From the NCBI GenBank assembly GCA_964460035.1, contig CAYWPG010000001.1:62001-126000 (forward strand): DNA of 64,000 bases. Reading direction: 5' to 3'. How positions within the stretch are numbered: position 1 is the stretch's first letter; each line of letters begins with the position of its first letter. Made by a program: the position numbers and the translations under genes. This DNA is from CAYWPG01 sp964460035. Lineage in GTDB: Bacteria; Pseudomonadota; Gammaproteobacteria; Nitrococcales; AK92. Of the stretch, positions 9,901-20,817 are shown piece after piece. Under the pieces are notes generated by a model. The model was not told where the DNA came from, made no database searches, and saw only the letters and a program-made list of their open reading frames with translations.

Positions 9901-10016
9901 TTGCCCGCCTGGAGGGCGTGAGTCTTTCGCATCCCTTGGAAGTTCTCTCGGCGGAGTTGCCGGAGCACGGCATGGATGGCCGTGGGAGAGTCCCTCAGTG
10001 TTCAGCTAACGGATGA
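6990..10016 (+). CDS. ydiJ: YdiJ-like FAD/Fe-S D-2-hydroxyacid dehydrogenase
   Basis: A 1008-residue flavoprotein, close to E. coli YdiJ in length and plan. Order: FAD-binding PCMH domain (about 40-280, RGGGTGTNGQSL), FAD-linked oxidase C-terminal domain (about 290-540, with GHVDVGCLHVRP and WGEHGKGYRGEF), ferredoxin-like cysteines (CNGNGVCFDW...CPSYK and CLGCKACASQCPVHVD), then a heterodisulfide-reductase-type CCG domain (AAGCCGMSGTYG). YdiJ-type enzymes oxidise D-2-hydroxyglutarate or related D-2-hydroxyacids and pass electrons toward the respiratory chain. Here it heads an operon with a TRAP importer, so the substrate is probably an imported hydroxyacid. Confidence 0.88.
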   Translation: MRPFLLQRSISSSAGALPATDLQSFAVALRDAGFAGDILTDEASRLALATDNSVYQVVPAMVLAPRDGEDLARLVAVAAREEFTGISLTARGGGTGTNGQSLTEAVVVDTGRYMNRILQIDPEARTVRVEPGVVLGQLNAALAPYHLVFPPLISTATRATLGGMVSTDACGKGSRVYGRTGDYVESMRLLLIDGRSIESRRISAAELDGDTDDPAVTLARELRALIDPVRQEIEAVFPKISRSLTGYNLRDAFPADGGVNLNRLVAGAEGTLAFIQDITLRVAERPTHKRLVVIRYTDFDAALADAQRLLGFDPTAIETLDQRVYELARQDPSWVHTRHAMEAPQTPERALVVNFVEFAGRDGAEVEAKTATLVQALAQRDDHLGYHVSVEAREQAALWAVRTRSVGLLGRAAGRRKPVPFVEDTVVPPEHLADYIRAFREVLDRHGVSYGMFGHVDVGCLHVRPALDMKDPADRERLRAITEEVAALVKRYGGLLWGEHGKGYRGEFTRDFFGDRLYPVLAAIKRLFDPHNRLNPGKIVTPDPGGDGVIPIDGVPFRGELDSRIPGADQERWAKALECNGNGVCFDWSAATPICPSYKVTRDRVHSPKGRADLLRAWLRRSAEPVDGDKAAREAFTREVYDALHGCLGCKACASQCPVHVDIPTLRARFLERYHKRRLRPLRDRLIGRLEALLPLMAVQPRLANRLMGAAPVRALVQRSAGLVDFPALDERPFGRRVRPSSPAEIVAASRASGGRTVALLQDAFTSHFEADVLMAGYSLVQSLGFDVHVLPYRPSGKAEHVRGYLTRFRRTGERLLADFGSLFEAGVPVVGVEPSVVLCLRQEYVQEIGRAAPVQLIQEWLAEHALEALQEKAATGRAGSATSAPYRLIPHCTEKTALPVAAGLWQRVFAAAGLQLEEVAAGCCGMSGTYGHEAEHQPQSRRLYEMSWQQPVREHGQRLLATGFSCRCQVARLEGVSLSHPLEVLSAELPEHGMDGRGRVPQCSANG

Positions 10017-10017
10017 A

Positions 10018-11028
10018 ATGACGATGTTCAAAACTAGCCTGAAGACTACCTTGCGCATTGCTGCCATCGCGCTGATCGGCGCGGCCGGACTGGCGCTGGC
10101 TAATCCAGCTGCTGCCAAGACGGCGCTGCGGATCGGCTGGACCACCGCCGACAGTGAGGTCGATCCGTACGCGATCGCTGCCCGGTACTTCGCCGAGGAG
10201 CTGGAGAAGGAGCTGCCCGGCAAGTTCGATGTCCGCTTCTTCCCCAACCACCAGCTCGGCAACGACACCGAGATGCTGCAAGCGATGCAGTTCGGCGTTC
10301 TCGATGCGGGCGTGATCACCGGTACCCTGGTGGCCACCATCGAGCCGTCGTTCCAGCTCAACGACCTGCCGTTCCTCTACAGCGACAACGCTCACGCTCA
10401 TCGGGTGCTGGACGGCGAGGTGGGTCAGGCGCTGTTTGCGAACTTGGCGCAGAAGAAGATTATTGGCCTGGGCTTCGCTGAAGCGGGCTTCCGCCATGTG
10501 ATCAACAACGTGCGGCCGATCCAGACGCCGGACGATATCGCCGGCATGCGTCTGCGGGTGCAGCCTAGCGAGCTTTTCCTGGCCTCCTTCCGCGCGATTG
10601 GTGCCAACCCTGTGCCGCTGGCCTGGAGCGATGCGTTCACGGCGGTGCAGCAGGGTACGGTGGACGGCCTGGAGATTCCGCTGGCGGTGATCTATGCCAA
10701 TAAGTATCCGGAGGTCACCAAGTACCTGTCGCTGACCAACCATTCGTACAACGCGCTGCCTTTGCTGATGTCCGAGCGCTTCTTCAAGCGTCTGAGCGCC
10801 GAGGAGCAGGAGAAGGTCCGCAAGGCCGCCGCCGCTGCCATCAAGCGTCAGCGCGAGACCGTCGCCGCCAACGAGGCCGAGATCCTGGCGAAGATCGAGG
10901 CTGCGGGAGTGCAGGTGAATACTGTCGCCGATCTGGCCGCGTTCCGCGAGAAGGCGATGTCGGTCTATGAGCGCTCCCGCGAGGCGATCGGCAGCGAGCT
11001 GATCGACAAGGCGCTCAGTGTCGAGTAA
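10018..11028 (+). CDS. dctP: TRAP transporter solute-binding protein DctP
   Basis: About 336 residues with a signal peptide (hydrophobic IAAIALIGAAGLALA, then NPAAA) and the DctP fold: LRIGWTTADSEVDPYAIAA at the mature start, the FFPNHQLGNDTEMLQAMQFG segment, and LRVQPSELFLASFRAIGANPVPL with the conserved arginine that usually contacts substrate carboxylate. It captures an organic acid in the periplasm for the DctQM channel. ATG at 10018 is one base after the upstream stop, and a second ATG at 10024 is equally possible; tight spacing shows co-transcription with the dehydrogenase. Confidence 0.92.
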   Translation: MTMFKTSLKTTLRIAAIALIGAAGLALANPAAAKTALRIGWTTADSEVDPYAIAARYFAEELEKELPGKFDVRFFPNHQLGNDTEMLQAMQFGVLDAGVITGTLVATIEPSFQLNDLPFLYSDNAHAHRVLDGEVGQALFANLAQKKIIGLGFAEAGFRHVINNVRPIQTPDDIAGMRLRVQPSELFLASFRAIGANPVPLAWSDAFTAVQQGTVDGLEIPLAVIYANKYPEVTKYLSLTNHSYNALPLLMSERFFKRLSAEEQEKVRKAAAAAIKRQRETVAANEAEILAKIEAAGVQVNTVADLAAFREKAMSVYERSREAIGSELIDKALSVE

Positions 11029-11097
11029 AGAAGGCTGTAAACCGACTTCCGCACGGGCGGCCCGCCGGTCGCCCGTCATTCTTCGAAGGCATAACTT

Positions 11098-11589
11098 ATG
11101 CGTATTCTCGACCGAATAAGCGGCCAGCTCGCCCGAGTGAGCATCTGGCTAATTCTGTTTGCCAGCGTCGTCATGGTCGCCAGTCTGCTGCTCGGCGTGT
11201 TTTTCCGCTACGTCGTCCAGGCGTCGCTGACCTGGTCGGAAGAAGTCGCGATCCTGGCTTTCACTTGGGTGGTACTGCTCACATCGAGCCTTGGCGTGCG
11301 CGAGAATAGCCATGTACGCATCAGCCTGATCGACGATCTGCTGCCGCCCCGGGTACGCTGGGCGCTGATGCAGCTGATTTTGATCGCGATCGCCGTATTC
11401 GGTCTCGTCATGGTCTGGAGCGGTTACCGCTTTGTCGAATTCACGCTCGGCCAGGTGTCTCCGGCCGTGCAGTATCCGGCCTGGCTGATGAATGCCTCGG
11501 TGCCCGTTGCCGGGGCGCTGATCGCCGTACATGCGGTCGGCCGTCTGCGCCGCTTCGCGTCTCCCGCAACTGGTAACGACCATGAGTGA
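11098..11589 (+). CDS. dctQ: TRAP transporter small permease DctQ
   Basis: 163 residues with four hydrophobic helices and the family-typical RYVVQASLTWSEEVAILAFTW stretch, the site that marks the DctQ subunit. It pairs with DctM in the inner membrane to form the Na+-driven importer fed by DctP. It overlaps the DctM gene by eight bases (ATGAGTGA), so the two are translationally coupled. Confidence 0.9.
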   Translation: MRILDRISGQLARVSIWLILFASVVMVASLLLGVFFRYVVQASLTWSEEVAILAFTWVVLLTSSLGVRENSHVRISLIDDLLPPRVRWALMQLILIAIAVFGLVMVWSGYRFVEFTLGQVSPAVQYPAWLMNASVPVAGALIAVHAVGRLRRFASPATGNDHE

Positions 11590-12874
11590 TCTTGGCATTT
11601 TTCTGATCGTTGGGCTGCTGGTGATGCTCGCCCTGGGCGTGCCGATCGCCTTTACCCTGGGCATTCTGACCGTGGGCGGCCTGCTGCTGGCCGAGGTCGA
11701 TCTGGTGATGCTGGCGCAGCGCGTGCTGGCCGGCACCAACGTTTCCAGTCTGCTCGCTATTCCCGGTTTCATCCTGGCCGGCGATCTGATGAGCGCCGGC
11801 GGCCTGTCCCGGCGCCTGGTGCGCTTTGCTGCTGCGGTGTTGGGGCATTTGAGCGGCGGTCTGAGCATGGCGACGGTCGCGGCTGGAACGTTCTTCGGCG
11901 CCATCTCCGGCTCGGCGCCGGCCACTACTGCCGCGGTCGGCTCAGTGATGATCGGCGAGATGGAAAAGCGCGGCTATAGCCGTGGCTACGGCGCGGCACT
12001 GGCCACCGCTGTGGGGCCCATCGGGCAGATGATTCCGCCGTCCATCCCGATGGTGGTTTGGGCAGTGCTGGCCGAGGAATCGGTCTCCAAACTGTTCGTG
12101 GCGGGTGTCATACCCGGCCTGCTGGCCGCCGCCGGGTTCGTGCTGGTCAGCTACATCTACGCTAAGCGCAACAAGCTCCCCACCGACCGCCGCGCCAGCG
12201 CTAAGGAGTTGGCTGGGGCAGTACGCGAAGGGTTCTGGGCGCTGCTCGCGCCGGTAGTGATTCTGGGCGGGATCTACGGCGGCGTGTTTACGCCGACCGA
12301 GGCGTCCATGGTGGGCGTGTTGTACGGCCTGGTCGTGGGACTGTTCGTCTACCGCGATCTAAGACTGCGCGATTTGCCGGAGCTGATACTACGTTCGATG
12401 CGTACCACGGCGGTGATCATGTTCATCATCGCCATGGCTTATGGTTTTGCGTGGCTGATGGCGGCCGAGCAGATCCCGACTCAGCTCAGCGCGGCCCTGC
12501 TGTCGATAACGGACAACCCAGTGGTGATTATCCTGTTGTTGAACGTGCTGCTGCTCGTGCTGGGCGCAGTGATGGACAACGTCTCCGCCATGGTTATCCT
12601 GTCAGGTGTGCTCACCGGTATCGGCGCGCAGATCGGCATGGATTCCGTCCAGCTCGGCGCGATGGTGGTGATCAACTTTGCCGTCGGCATGGCGACCCCG
12701 CCGGTGGGCTATTCTCTGTTCGTGGGCGCCAGCATCAGCGGCCTGCGGTTGGAGACCGTGACTCGCCATCTCTGGCCGTTCTTGCTGGTGCTGCTGGGAG
12801 TGATCCTGGCGGTGGCGTTCATTCCGTCTGTGACCACCTGGCTGCCGGAAGTGCTGGTCTCCAGGGGAGGCTAA
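11582..12874 (+). CDS. dctM: TRAP transporter large permease DctM
   Basis: About 430 residues, hydrophobic throughout. Family marks include ALGVPIAFTLGI near the start, the segment AGTFFGAISGSAPATTAAVGSVM, GPIGQMIPPSIPMVVWAV, and the late MATPPVGYSLFVGASISG. It is the ion-coupled channel subunit moving the acid into the cytoplasm. The ATG at 11582 overlaps the end of DctQ; an upstream in-frame start at 11531 would add residues unlike the family. Confidence 0.92.
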   Translation: MSDLGIFLIVGLLVMLALGVPIAFTLGILTVGGLLLAEVDLVMLAQRVLAGTNVSSLLAIPGFILAGDLMSAGGLSRRLVRFAAAVLGHLSGGLSMATVAAGTFFGAISGSAPATTAAVGSVMIGEMEKRGYSRGYGAALATAVGPIGQMIPPSIPMVVWAVLAEESVSKLFVAGVIPGLLAAAGFVLVSYIYAKRNKLPTDRRASAKELAGAVREGFWALLAPVVILGGIYGGVFTPTEASMVGVLYGLVVGLFVYRDLRLRDLPELILRSMRTTAVIMFIIAMAYGFAWLMAAEQIPTQLSAALLSITDNPVVIILLLNVLLLVLGAVMDNVSAMVILSGVLTGIGAQIGMDSVQLGAMVVINFAVGMATPPVGYSLFVGASISGLRLETVTRHLWPFLLVLLGVILAVAFIPSVTTWLPEVLVSRGG

Positions 12875-12883
12875 ACTGCGGGT

Positions 12884-13615
12884 ATGAAAACGCCTCCTCT
12901 CAAACGCACTCGCGAATCGCTGGCCAATGAAGTGGCAAGGATCCTCGAAGAGGGGATCCTTGCCGGTAAGTTCGCCCCGGGCGAAAAACTCGCTACCGAA
13001 GGCGAGCTGGCCCGGCAGTTTGGGATCAGCCGCAACGCCGTGCGTGAGGCCATCGCGCAGCTGCGATCGGCCGAGCTGGTGGAAACCCGCCACGGGCTGG
13101 GCACCTTCGTGGTCGCGAATCCCGTGCGAAAGACCGTATTCTCCCTTCCGCGCGAGTTCGATGCGTTCGAGCTGCGGCAGATCTTCGAGCTGCGTGCCGA
13201 GGTCGAAAGCGGTGCGGCGGCTCTGGCTGCGCGCAACCGCAGCCAGGACGATCTGTCTGCTATGCGCCAGAGCCTCGACCGCCTGGCGAAAGCCGTAGAG
13301 ATGAACAGTTCCGGCACCGAGCACGACATCGCGTTTCATGCGCGCATTGCACAGGCCTCGGGTAACCGCTTCTTTCGTGAATTTCTTGAGTTCTACGCCG
13401 CGCGCATGGCAGATGCGGTAGCCATCGCGCGCGGCAATAGCGCGCGGCAGCCCGGCTGGTCGCAGATCGCTCAGTTCGAGCACGAAGCGATCTACGACGC
13501 CATTGCTGCGGGCAACCCTGACCAGGCCCGCGCCGCCATGTGGATGCACTTGCATAACGCCTGCAAGCGTCTGGACTTGCTGGCTCAGAGCACGATAGCT
13601 ACAGCCGAGTCATGA
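12884..13615 (+). CDS. FadR-subfamily GntR transcriptional regulator
   Basis: 243 residues: winged helix-turn-helix (about 5-75; EKLATEGELARQFGISRNAV and RHGLGTFVV) followed by an all-helical FCD effector domain (about 95-230; LRQIFELRAEVESGAAALAA, FHARIAQASGNRFF, HEAIYDAIAAGNPDQA). FCD proteins bind small carboxylic acids, often with a metal, and release DNA on binding. It lies inside the operon it most likely controls, nine bases after dctM and overlapping the next gene by ATGA. The perfect palindrome at 6926 is a probable target. Confidence 0.92.
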   Translation: MKTPPLKRTRESLANEVARILEEGILAGKFAPGEKLATEGELARQFGISRNAVREAIAQLRSAELVETRHGLGTFVVANPVRKTVFSLPREFDAFELRQIFELRAEVESGAAALAARNRSQDDLSAMRQSLDRLAKAVEMNSSGTEHDIAFHARIAQASGNRFFREFLEFYAARMADAVAIARGNSARQPGWSQIAQFEHEAIYDAIAAGNPDQARAAMWMHLHNACKRLDLLAQSTIATAES

Positions 13616-14508
13616 GTACCACCGATACTGCACCGCTGTGCGCGGCGCCCGATCCGGCGCCGCGTCCGCCTAGTCGACCGCTGCCCGCGGGCAGCTGCGA
13701 CTCGCACGCCCACTTGTTCGGCCCGCAAGAGCGCTATCCGTATCACCCGGAGCGAAACTACACGCCGCCGGACGCGAGCCGCGAAAGCTATGTGCACTTG
13801 CTGCGCACGCTGGGCTTTCAACGTGCCGTTCTGGTGCAGCCTAGCGTTTACGGCACCGATAACAGCCGTATGGCCGATGCGCTCGCGCAGGCTCAGGAAG
13901 ACCCGGCGGGCATCGAGTGGCGCGGCGTCGCGGTGCTGGGTGCCGACGTCAGTGACGCCGAGCTCGAGCGCCTGCATGCGCTGGGGGTGCGCGGCGTGCG
14001 CATGAATCTGGTGTTCCGCGGCGGCATCGATGTCGACACCGCGCGCCGGGTCGCCGAGCGTATCGCGCCACTGCGGTGGCACCTGCAGTTCCTGGTGGAC
14101 ATCAGCCGTTTCGAGAACTTTGCCGGCTTCGCGTCCAGTCTGCCGGTGCAGAGCGTAGTCGATCACATGGGGCATATGCCGGCCGAGCTTGGTCCCAGGC
14201 ACCCGGCTTTCCGCGACCTGCTGGCGCTGCTGCGCGAAGAGCGCACCTGGGTGAAACTGTCCGGGCCTAATCGAATCACGTCCGGTAAGCTGCCGCCGTT
14301 CTACGACGTCGACCGGCTGGCTGGAGCGCTGATCGAGACCGCACCGGAACGGCTGGTGTTCGGCACCGACTGGCCGCATGTGCAGCTTCCCACCCCCATG
14401 CCCAACGATGGCGATTTGGTCGATGAGTTCCACCGCTGGGTGGACAACGACGCCGCCGTCGCTGAACGGATTCTGGTGCGCAATCCCGCCGAGCTGTACG
14501 GGTTTTGA
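13612..14508 (+). CDS. LigI-like amidohydrolase (2-pyrone-4,6-dicarboxylate lactonase family)
   Basis: 298 residues with the Amidohydro_2 TIM-barrel pattern: SHAHLFGP (HxH on strand 1), WHLQFLVDIS, DHMGHMP, WVKLSGPNRI, and FGTDWPHVQLPTP with the strand-8 aspartate. The SHAHLFGP and late TDWPH motifs resemble 2-pyrone-4,6-dicarboxylate lactonase and sugar-lactone hydrolases of the same group, so a lactone such as a pyrone or aldarolactone is the likely substrate. Last gene of the operon, start codon overlapping the regulator stop. Confidence 0.85.
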   Translation: MSTTDTAPLCAAPDPAPRPPSRPLPAGSCDSHAHLFGPQERYPYHPERNYTPPDASRESYVHLLRTLGFQRAVLVQPSVYGTDNSRMADALAQAQEDPAGIEWRGVAVLGADVSDAELERLHALGVRGVRMNLVFRGGIDVDTARRVAERIAPLRWHLQFLVDISRFENFAGFASSLPVQSVVDHMGHMPAELGPRHPAFRDLLALLREERTWVKLSGPNRITSGKLPPFYDVDRLAGALIETAPERLVFGTDWPHVQLPTPMPNDGDLVDEFHRWVDNDAAVAERILVRNPAELYGF

Positions 14509-14690
14509 TGCGCGCCGTCTGAATGGCTCCTTGCCGGCCGGCAGCGCCTGGTGCTGTCCGGGCTAGCCTATGGTCGTGCCTGGGAACTCGCCACGGCGCA
14601 GGTTGTGCCCGCCTGGCGGTATGAGGAGAGGATGGCGGCGATAACGATCATGTGCTACCGCCGCTACGCGACTGTTCTCATGTCTTCGCT

Positions 14691-14717
14691 CCGGGGCCGA
14701 GTTTGCCCCGGCCCCGG
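14691..14717. terminator. Hairpin between convergent genes
   Basis: CCGGGGCC, 11-base loop, GGCCCCGG, then GCTTTCC on the plus strand. It stands 33 bp beyond the antiporter stop and could end transcription from both sides. No long T tract. Confidence 0.4.
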
Positions 14718-14749
14718 GCTTTCCTGTGTGTCCGCGCTCCGGAATCGGC

Positions 14750-16009
14750 TCAGAACAGCCGGTATGCCAGCATCGCGGTCATCGTCGGCAGCAGAGCCGT
14801 GAGCAGCAGCCTGAATGGGTTGACTGCGCCGTCTTCGAAGCTGTGCCGCAGGATCGAGATGCCGGCCGGGTTGGGCGCGTTGGCGATGACCGTCAGGCCG
14901 CCGCCGGCTACCGCACCGGTTACCAGAGCATACTTGAATTCGTCGGTCAGACCTTCGACCAGCGAGCCCAGATAGGTGAGCGCGGCATTGTCCGTGATGG
15001 CCGTGAGCGCGGCAGCGCCGTAGAAAACGGCGTTGGCGTCCATCTTCATGAGTACGCCTTCCAGCCACCATTGCTGCTGGCCGCCGAGCACGACTAGGCC
15101 GGCCAGGAAGAATGCAACCAGTAGGCCTTCGCGCAGGATCAGGCGCTCCTGATGCTGCGGGTAGGCCGTGGCGATCCCCATGAACAGCAGGAAAAACGCC
15201 ATGAAGACCGGGGGATGGTGCAGGAACACAACGATGCCGACCAGGATGGCCAGGTGCACCAGAATAATCGGCAACGGAACCGTGGCGTCCTCCGATTTAT
15301 GCTCCAGAGGCAGCTGCGCCAGCTCGCGGCGGAACAGCAGCATGACGCCAAGGGCGTTGATCAGGCAGGCCACGGCGGACTTCCAGCCTATCTGGGTGAG
15401 CATGAAGCTCAGATCCCAGCCCCACTGGCCGGCGACCATCAGCACCGGCGGGGCGGCGAAGGGCGTCAGAGTGCCGCCGATGGAGACATTCACGAACAGT
15501 ACGGCGAGAGCGGCGTACTTGAAACTGCGGGAGACGTTACGGGTAAAGAAATGATCGCGCAGTGTCAGGGCCGCCACAGTCATCGCCGCCGGCTCGGTAA
15601 TGAACGAGCCCAGCAACGGCACCAGGAACAGCACCGAAAACAGCATGGGCATGCTGCCGGGTAGCGGCAGCAGACTGGCCGCCCCGCGCACTGCCATGTT
15701 CGCCACCTGCAGCACCGGCTTGCTTGCTGCTACCACCATAATGGCGAATACGAACATCGGTTCGGTGAAGTTGCGCGAGTCTACGTATGCCAGCGCTTCG
15801 TCGGCGCCGGTGACGAAGAACATGGTGCTGACCAGCACGATGGCCCAGAAGCCGAAGACGATTTCGACTTCGCCTAGAAGATGCCATAGGCCGGCATGGG
15901 CAGGCCGGGCGTGCGCCAGTCGTTCGAAGAGCTTGGTCGAAAAGGTGTGAATCACGGCTACGGCGAAGAGGCCAGCCGCAATCCACTGCATCAGGGTCGG
16001 GTCGTTCAT
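14750..16009 (-). CDS. Putative Na+/H+ antiporter (NhaD-like membrane protein)
   Basis: 419 residues with about 11 hydrophobic segments. Features resembling the ion-transporter superfamily: GSFITEPAAMTVAALTLRDHFF, NVSIGGTLTPFAAPPVLMVAG, a late AALTAITDNAALTYLGSLV and GGGLTVIANAPNPAG. The paired TP/DN motifs in discontinuous helices are typical for arsenite/Na+ type antiporters, and members of this group are annotated as putative Na+/H+ antiporters. It probably helps ion or pH balance. It precedes a universal stress gene on the same strand but the gap of 187 bp makes co-transcription uncertain. Confidence 0.78.
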   Translation of the reverse strand: MNDPTLMQWIAAGLFAVAVIHTFSTKLFERLAHARPAHAGLWHLLGEVEIVFGFWAIVLVSTMFFVTGADEALAYVDSRNFTEPMFVFAIMVVAASKPVLQVANMAVRGAASLLPLPGSMPMLFSVLFLVPLLGSFITEPAAMTVAALTLRDHFFTRNVSRSFKYAALAVLFVNVSIGGTLTPFAAPPVLMVAGQWGWDLSFMLTQIGWKSAVACLINALGVMLLFRRELAQLPLEHKSEDATVPLPIILVHLAILVGIVVFLHHPPVFMAFFLLFMGIATAYPQHQERLILREGLLVAFFLAGLVVLGGQQQWWLEGVLMKMDANAVFYGAAALTAITDNAALTYLGSLVEGLTDEFKYALVTGAVAGGGLTVIANAPNPAGISILRHSFEDGAVNPFRLLLTALLPTMTAMLAYRLF

Positions 16010-16196
16010 CGGAGCTGTTGCCTTTTTGGGATTGTTGACTCAGTTCAGCCTGCCGGCAGAGCCGGCGAGGCCATATGACACAGCCCAGGGAGCATCCTGC
16101 GGGAAGGGCTGTAGCAAGCTGAATCCTCATGAGTTTTTGCTGCCCTGGCAGGCGGCGATGGTGCCTTCTCCGGCGCCAAGGTGTGATGTCGTCGCA

Positions 16197-17036
16197 TCAG
16201 CGTACCACCAGCACGTCGCAGGCCGGGTCGCGCGCCAGCTGGGCAGCGACGCTGCCTAGCACGGCTCTAGCAAGGCCTCGGCGTCCGTGGGTGCCGATGA
16301 CCAGCAGGTCTGCGTTGCGGCGGGTGACCTCCTCGGGGATGACCGCAAGCGCGTTGCCGATACGCAGATTGACGTGCTGCGGTGCGCCCGAAGCCTTGAG
16401 TGAGGTGAGAAAACGCTTTTCCTCGTCGGCGACCATGTTATGCACATGGCGCTCGATTTCCTCCTCGTCGCTCAGGCTCTGAGTCAGGCTGGCCGTCCCG
16501 GTGTACGACATGCTGTAGACATGCAGCAGTTCGATGGGCACCTGCGGCAGCAGAGCCAGCGCATAGTCGACGGCTTGCCGGGAACAGTCAGAGAAGTCCA
16601 CTGCGGCCAGCATGCGCTGGTACGGCGCGGCAGGGGGGGTGGGCGCAATCAGGACCGGTCGCTTGGAGCGCCGGATCAGCTGCTCCATGGTGCCGCCCAC
16701 GAAGGCATCTTTGAGCGGGCTGCGACGCTGTTTGCCCAGCACCACCAGCTCGGCGTTGCTGGCCTCGACTGCGGCGAGCACGCTGTCGATACGATGGCCA
16801 ATCACGCCCTCAACTTGCGCGGAAACACCGGCCGCATGGGGGCTGGCGGCCAGCAGTTCCTGTAGCTGGCGCGCTCCCTCAGTCCGTCGATTTTCCGCTT
16901 CATCCTTGGGCAGATTGGCATCGACCACATGCAGCACGTGCACTGCGCCGCCGATCTGCTTGGCAAGGATCAGCCCCCGTTCCAGAGCTCCTACGGAACG
17001 CGGCGTCAGATCGGAGGCCACCAGCACGCGTTTCAT
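16197..17036 (-). CDS. Tandem-domain universal stress protein
   Basis: 279 residues forming two UspA domains (about 1-140 and 145-279). The first starts MKRVLVASDLTPRSVGALERG; the second starts YQRMLAAVDFSDCSRQAVDY and ends with a complete ATP-binding pattern G-2x-G-9x-G-S (GTHGRRGLARAVLGSVA). The first domain has a looser version (VLGKQRRSPLKDAFVGGTM). UspE-like tandem proteins protect against stress and motility-related damage. ATG at 17036 has AGGAGA a few bases upstream and gives the family N-terminus. Confidence 0.92.
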   Translation of the reverse strand: MKRVLVASDLTPRSVGALERGLILAKQIGGAVHVLHVVDANLPKDEAENRRTEGARQLQELLAASPHAAGVSAQVEGVIGHRIDSVLAAVEASNAELVVLGKQRRSPLKDAFVGGTMEQLIRRSKRPVLIAPTPPAAPYQRMLAAVDFSDCSRQAVDYALALLPQVPIELLHVYSMSYTGTASLTQSLSDEEEIERHVHNMVADEEKRFLTSLKASGAPQHVNLRIGNALAVIPEEVTRRNADLLVIGTHGRRGLARAVLGSVAAQLARDPACDVLVVR

Positions 17037-17232
17037 TCGTCTCTCCTGTGTTTCTGTCGGGGATTGGGAAACTTGTGCATTAGAACGCACGTGGATGCGC
17101 GCCGCAATGACCGTTGGGGTATTGCATCGTGCATAGGCTGCCGGAAAAGAATCATTTGGATGGCAATGGGGCGGGTTTGCCGTCAGGGGCGATGGCAACC
17201 GGCTTTGGTTGGCTAAGGCTAGCTTGGGAAGG

Positions 17233-17266
17233 AACCGGGGCCTCCTTGAGGCAGGAGGCCCCGGTT
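17233..17266 (-). terminator. Strong hairpin terminator after isocitrate dehydrogenase
   Basis: AACCGGGGCCTCCT and AGGAGGCCCCGGTT form a perfect 14-bp stem around a six-base loop, 17 bp beyond the isocitrate dehydrogenase stop. The following minus-strand sequence CCTTCCC is only weakly T-rich. Confidence 0.7.
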
Positions 17267-17282
17267 GTGCGCAGGAGCAGGA

Positions 17283-19514
<2,232 letters not shown>

Positions 19515-20123
19515 GATGTACCCTATAGTTCTCGGCTGCTAGCCAAGGACCTGTGGCCAGAGGCAGCTTTTGGCTGCTTCCGGCGCGCCTGAGCATATGC
19601 TTTGAAAATGCCGCGGCGAATTGTACGCCATTTGCGCAGATCCGGGGCTGGACCACTTCCCAGGCCCGCTCTCCTGAAGCCACGGCAAACGCCGCGCAAC
19701 ACCGAGAAAGGCAACGCGAGGGGCCGATCTGCCGCCGGCCTTGGTCATGCCGTCTGAGAGAGGGCGCTTGGTCAGAAGAGAGTGCGCTGTACTCGCGGTA
19801 GAGCGCCCGTCGTCTGTCTGGCTGTGTCCACCGCGCTGCCGGTATGGCCGGTACAGGCGGTGCTCGTCAAATCGCCCCGTTGAAGTCCTATCCTTCGTAG
19901 AGTCTGCGCGCAGCAGGTCCGCCGCCGACGCAGATATCAGTAGCGGCTAATGTGCCGGCGACTTTAGCGCTAGTCCCTGCAAGACGAGCATGGGGCGCAG
20001 CCGCCTTCCCCCTTTTTTCATGCGGCGTCGTGATGCCGAGCTTGTGTAGCGGACCAGCGGCGCCGAACTCTCTAGCTGTCGAGGACAGCGAGGGGCCGCC
20101 GGTGCCGTATGCAAGGAGGGGTT
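19515..20123. other. 609-bp gap, no gene seen
   Basis: Divergent gap between isocitrate dehydrogenase and the acetyltransferase. No frame has coding character, no repeat of note and no clear operator was found; it must contain both promoters. Confidence 0.45.
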
Positions 20124-20675
20124 ATGCGCAGCGAGCGCGAGAAGATGCTAGCCGGCGAACTGTACGATCCGTTCGATCCGGAGCTGGTGGCAGGACGAGA
20201 CCAGGCACGTGCTTTGTGCCGAGCGCTGAACGCTACCCAGGAGTCGGAGCGGGACGTGCGCCGGCGTATCCTGGCGGAGCTGTTCGGCTCCGGGGGCGAC
20301 AGCGTCTGGATGCAGCCGCCGTTTTACTGCGACTACGGCTTCAATATTCATTTGGGCACGCGCGTATTCTTTAACTTCAACTGTACTGTCCTGGACGTGT
20401 GCGAGGTGCGCATCGGCGACTACACCTTATTCGGACCCGGGGCGCAGATCCTGACCCCGCTGCACCCGCGAGATGCCCAATTGCGCAGAGAGCAGGAGTT
20501 CGGGAAGCCGGTCGAGATCGGCGCGGATGTATGGGTAGGCGGCGGCGCGCTGATATTGGCTGGCGTCCGTATCGGCGCGCGCGCGATCATCGGCGCCGGC
20601 AGCGTCGTTACTCGCGATGTTCCGGAAGGGGTGTTTGCGGCAGGCAACCCGTGCCGGGTGGTGCGTGCGCTGTAA
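20124..20675 (+). CDS. maa: Maltose/galactoside O-acetyltransferase family (hexapeptide) protein
   Basis: 183 residues with an N-terminal Maa/NodL helix region (MRSEREKMLAGELYDPFDPEL) and a left-handed beta-helix of hexapeptide repeats: CDYGFNIHLGTRVFFNFNC, IGADVWVGGGALILAGVRIG and ARAIIGAGSVVTRDVPEGVFAAGNPCR. Family members acetylate sugars with acetyl-CoA; the catalytic histidine is in LTPLHPRD. AAGGAGGGGTT lies just before the ATG at 20124, which decides the start. Substrate unknown. Confidence 0.9.
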   Translation: MRSEREKMLAGELYDPFDPELVAGRDQARALCRALNATQESERDVRRRILAELFGSGGDSVWMQPPFYCDYGFNIHLGTRVFFNFNCTVLDVCEVRIGDYTLFGPGAQILTPLHPRDAQLRREQEFGKPVEIGADVWVGGGALILAGVRIGARAIIGAGSVVTRDVPEGVFAAGNPCRVVRAL

Positions 20676-20817
20676 GCCGGGTGCAGGAAAAGCCGCTTGC
20701 CGCGTCGGCCGTGCCGAGCGCGATCCACTTGGTTGCCGATCCGGGCCGGTGGTCCGGTAGTTCCTGCATAAAGCCGCTAGAATGGTCTGTTTATCTGCTG
20801 AGGAGGGAGGCCCGCTA

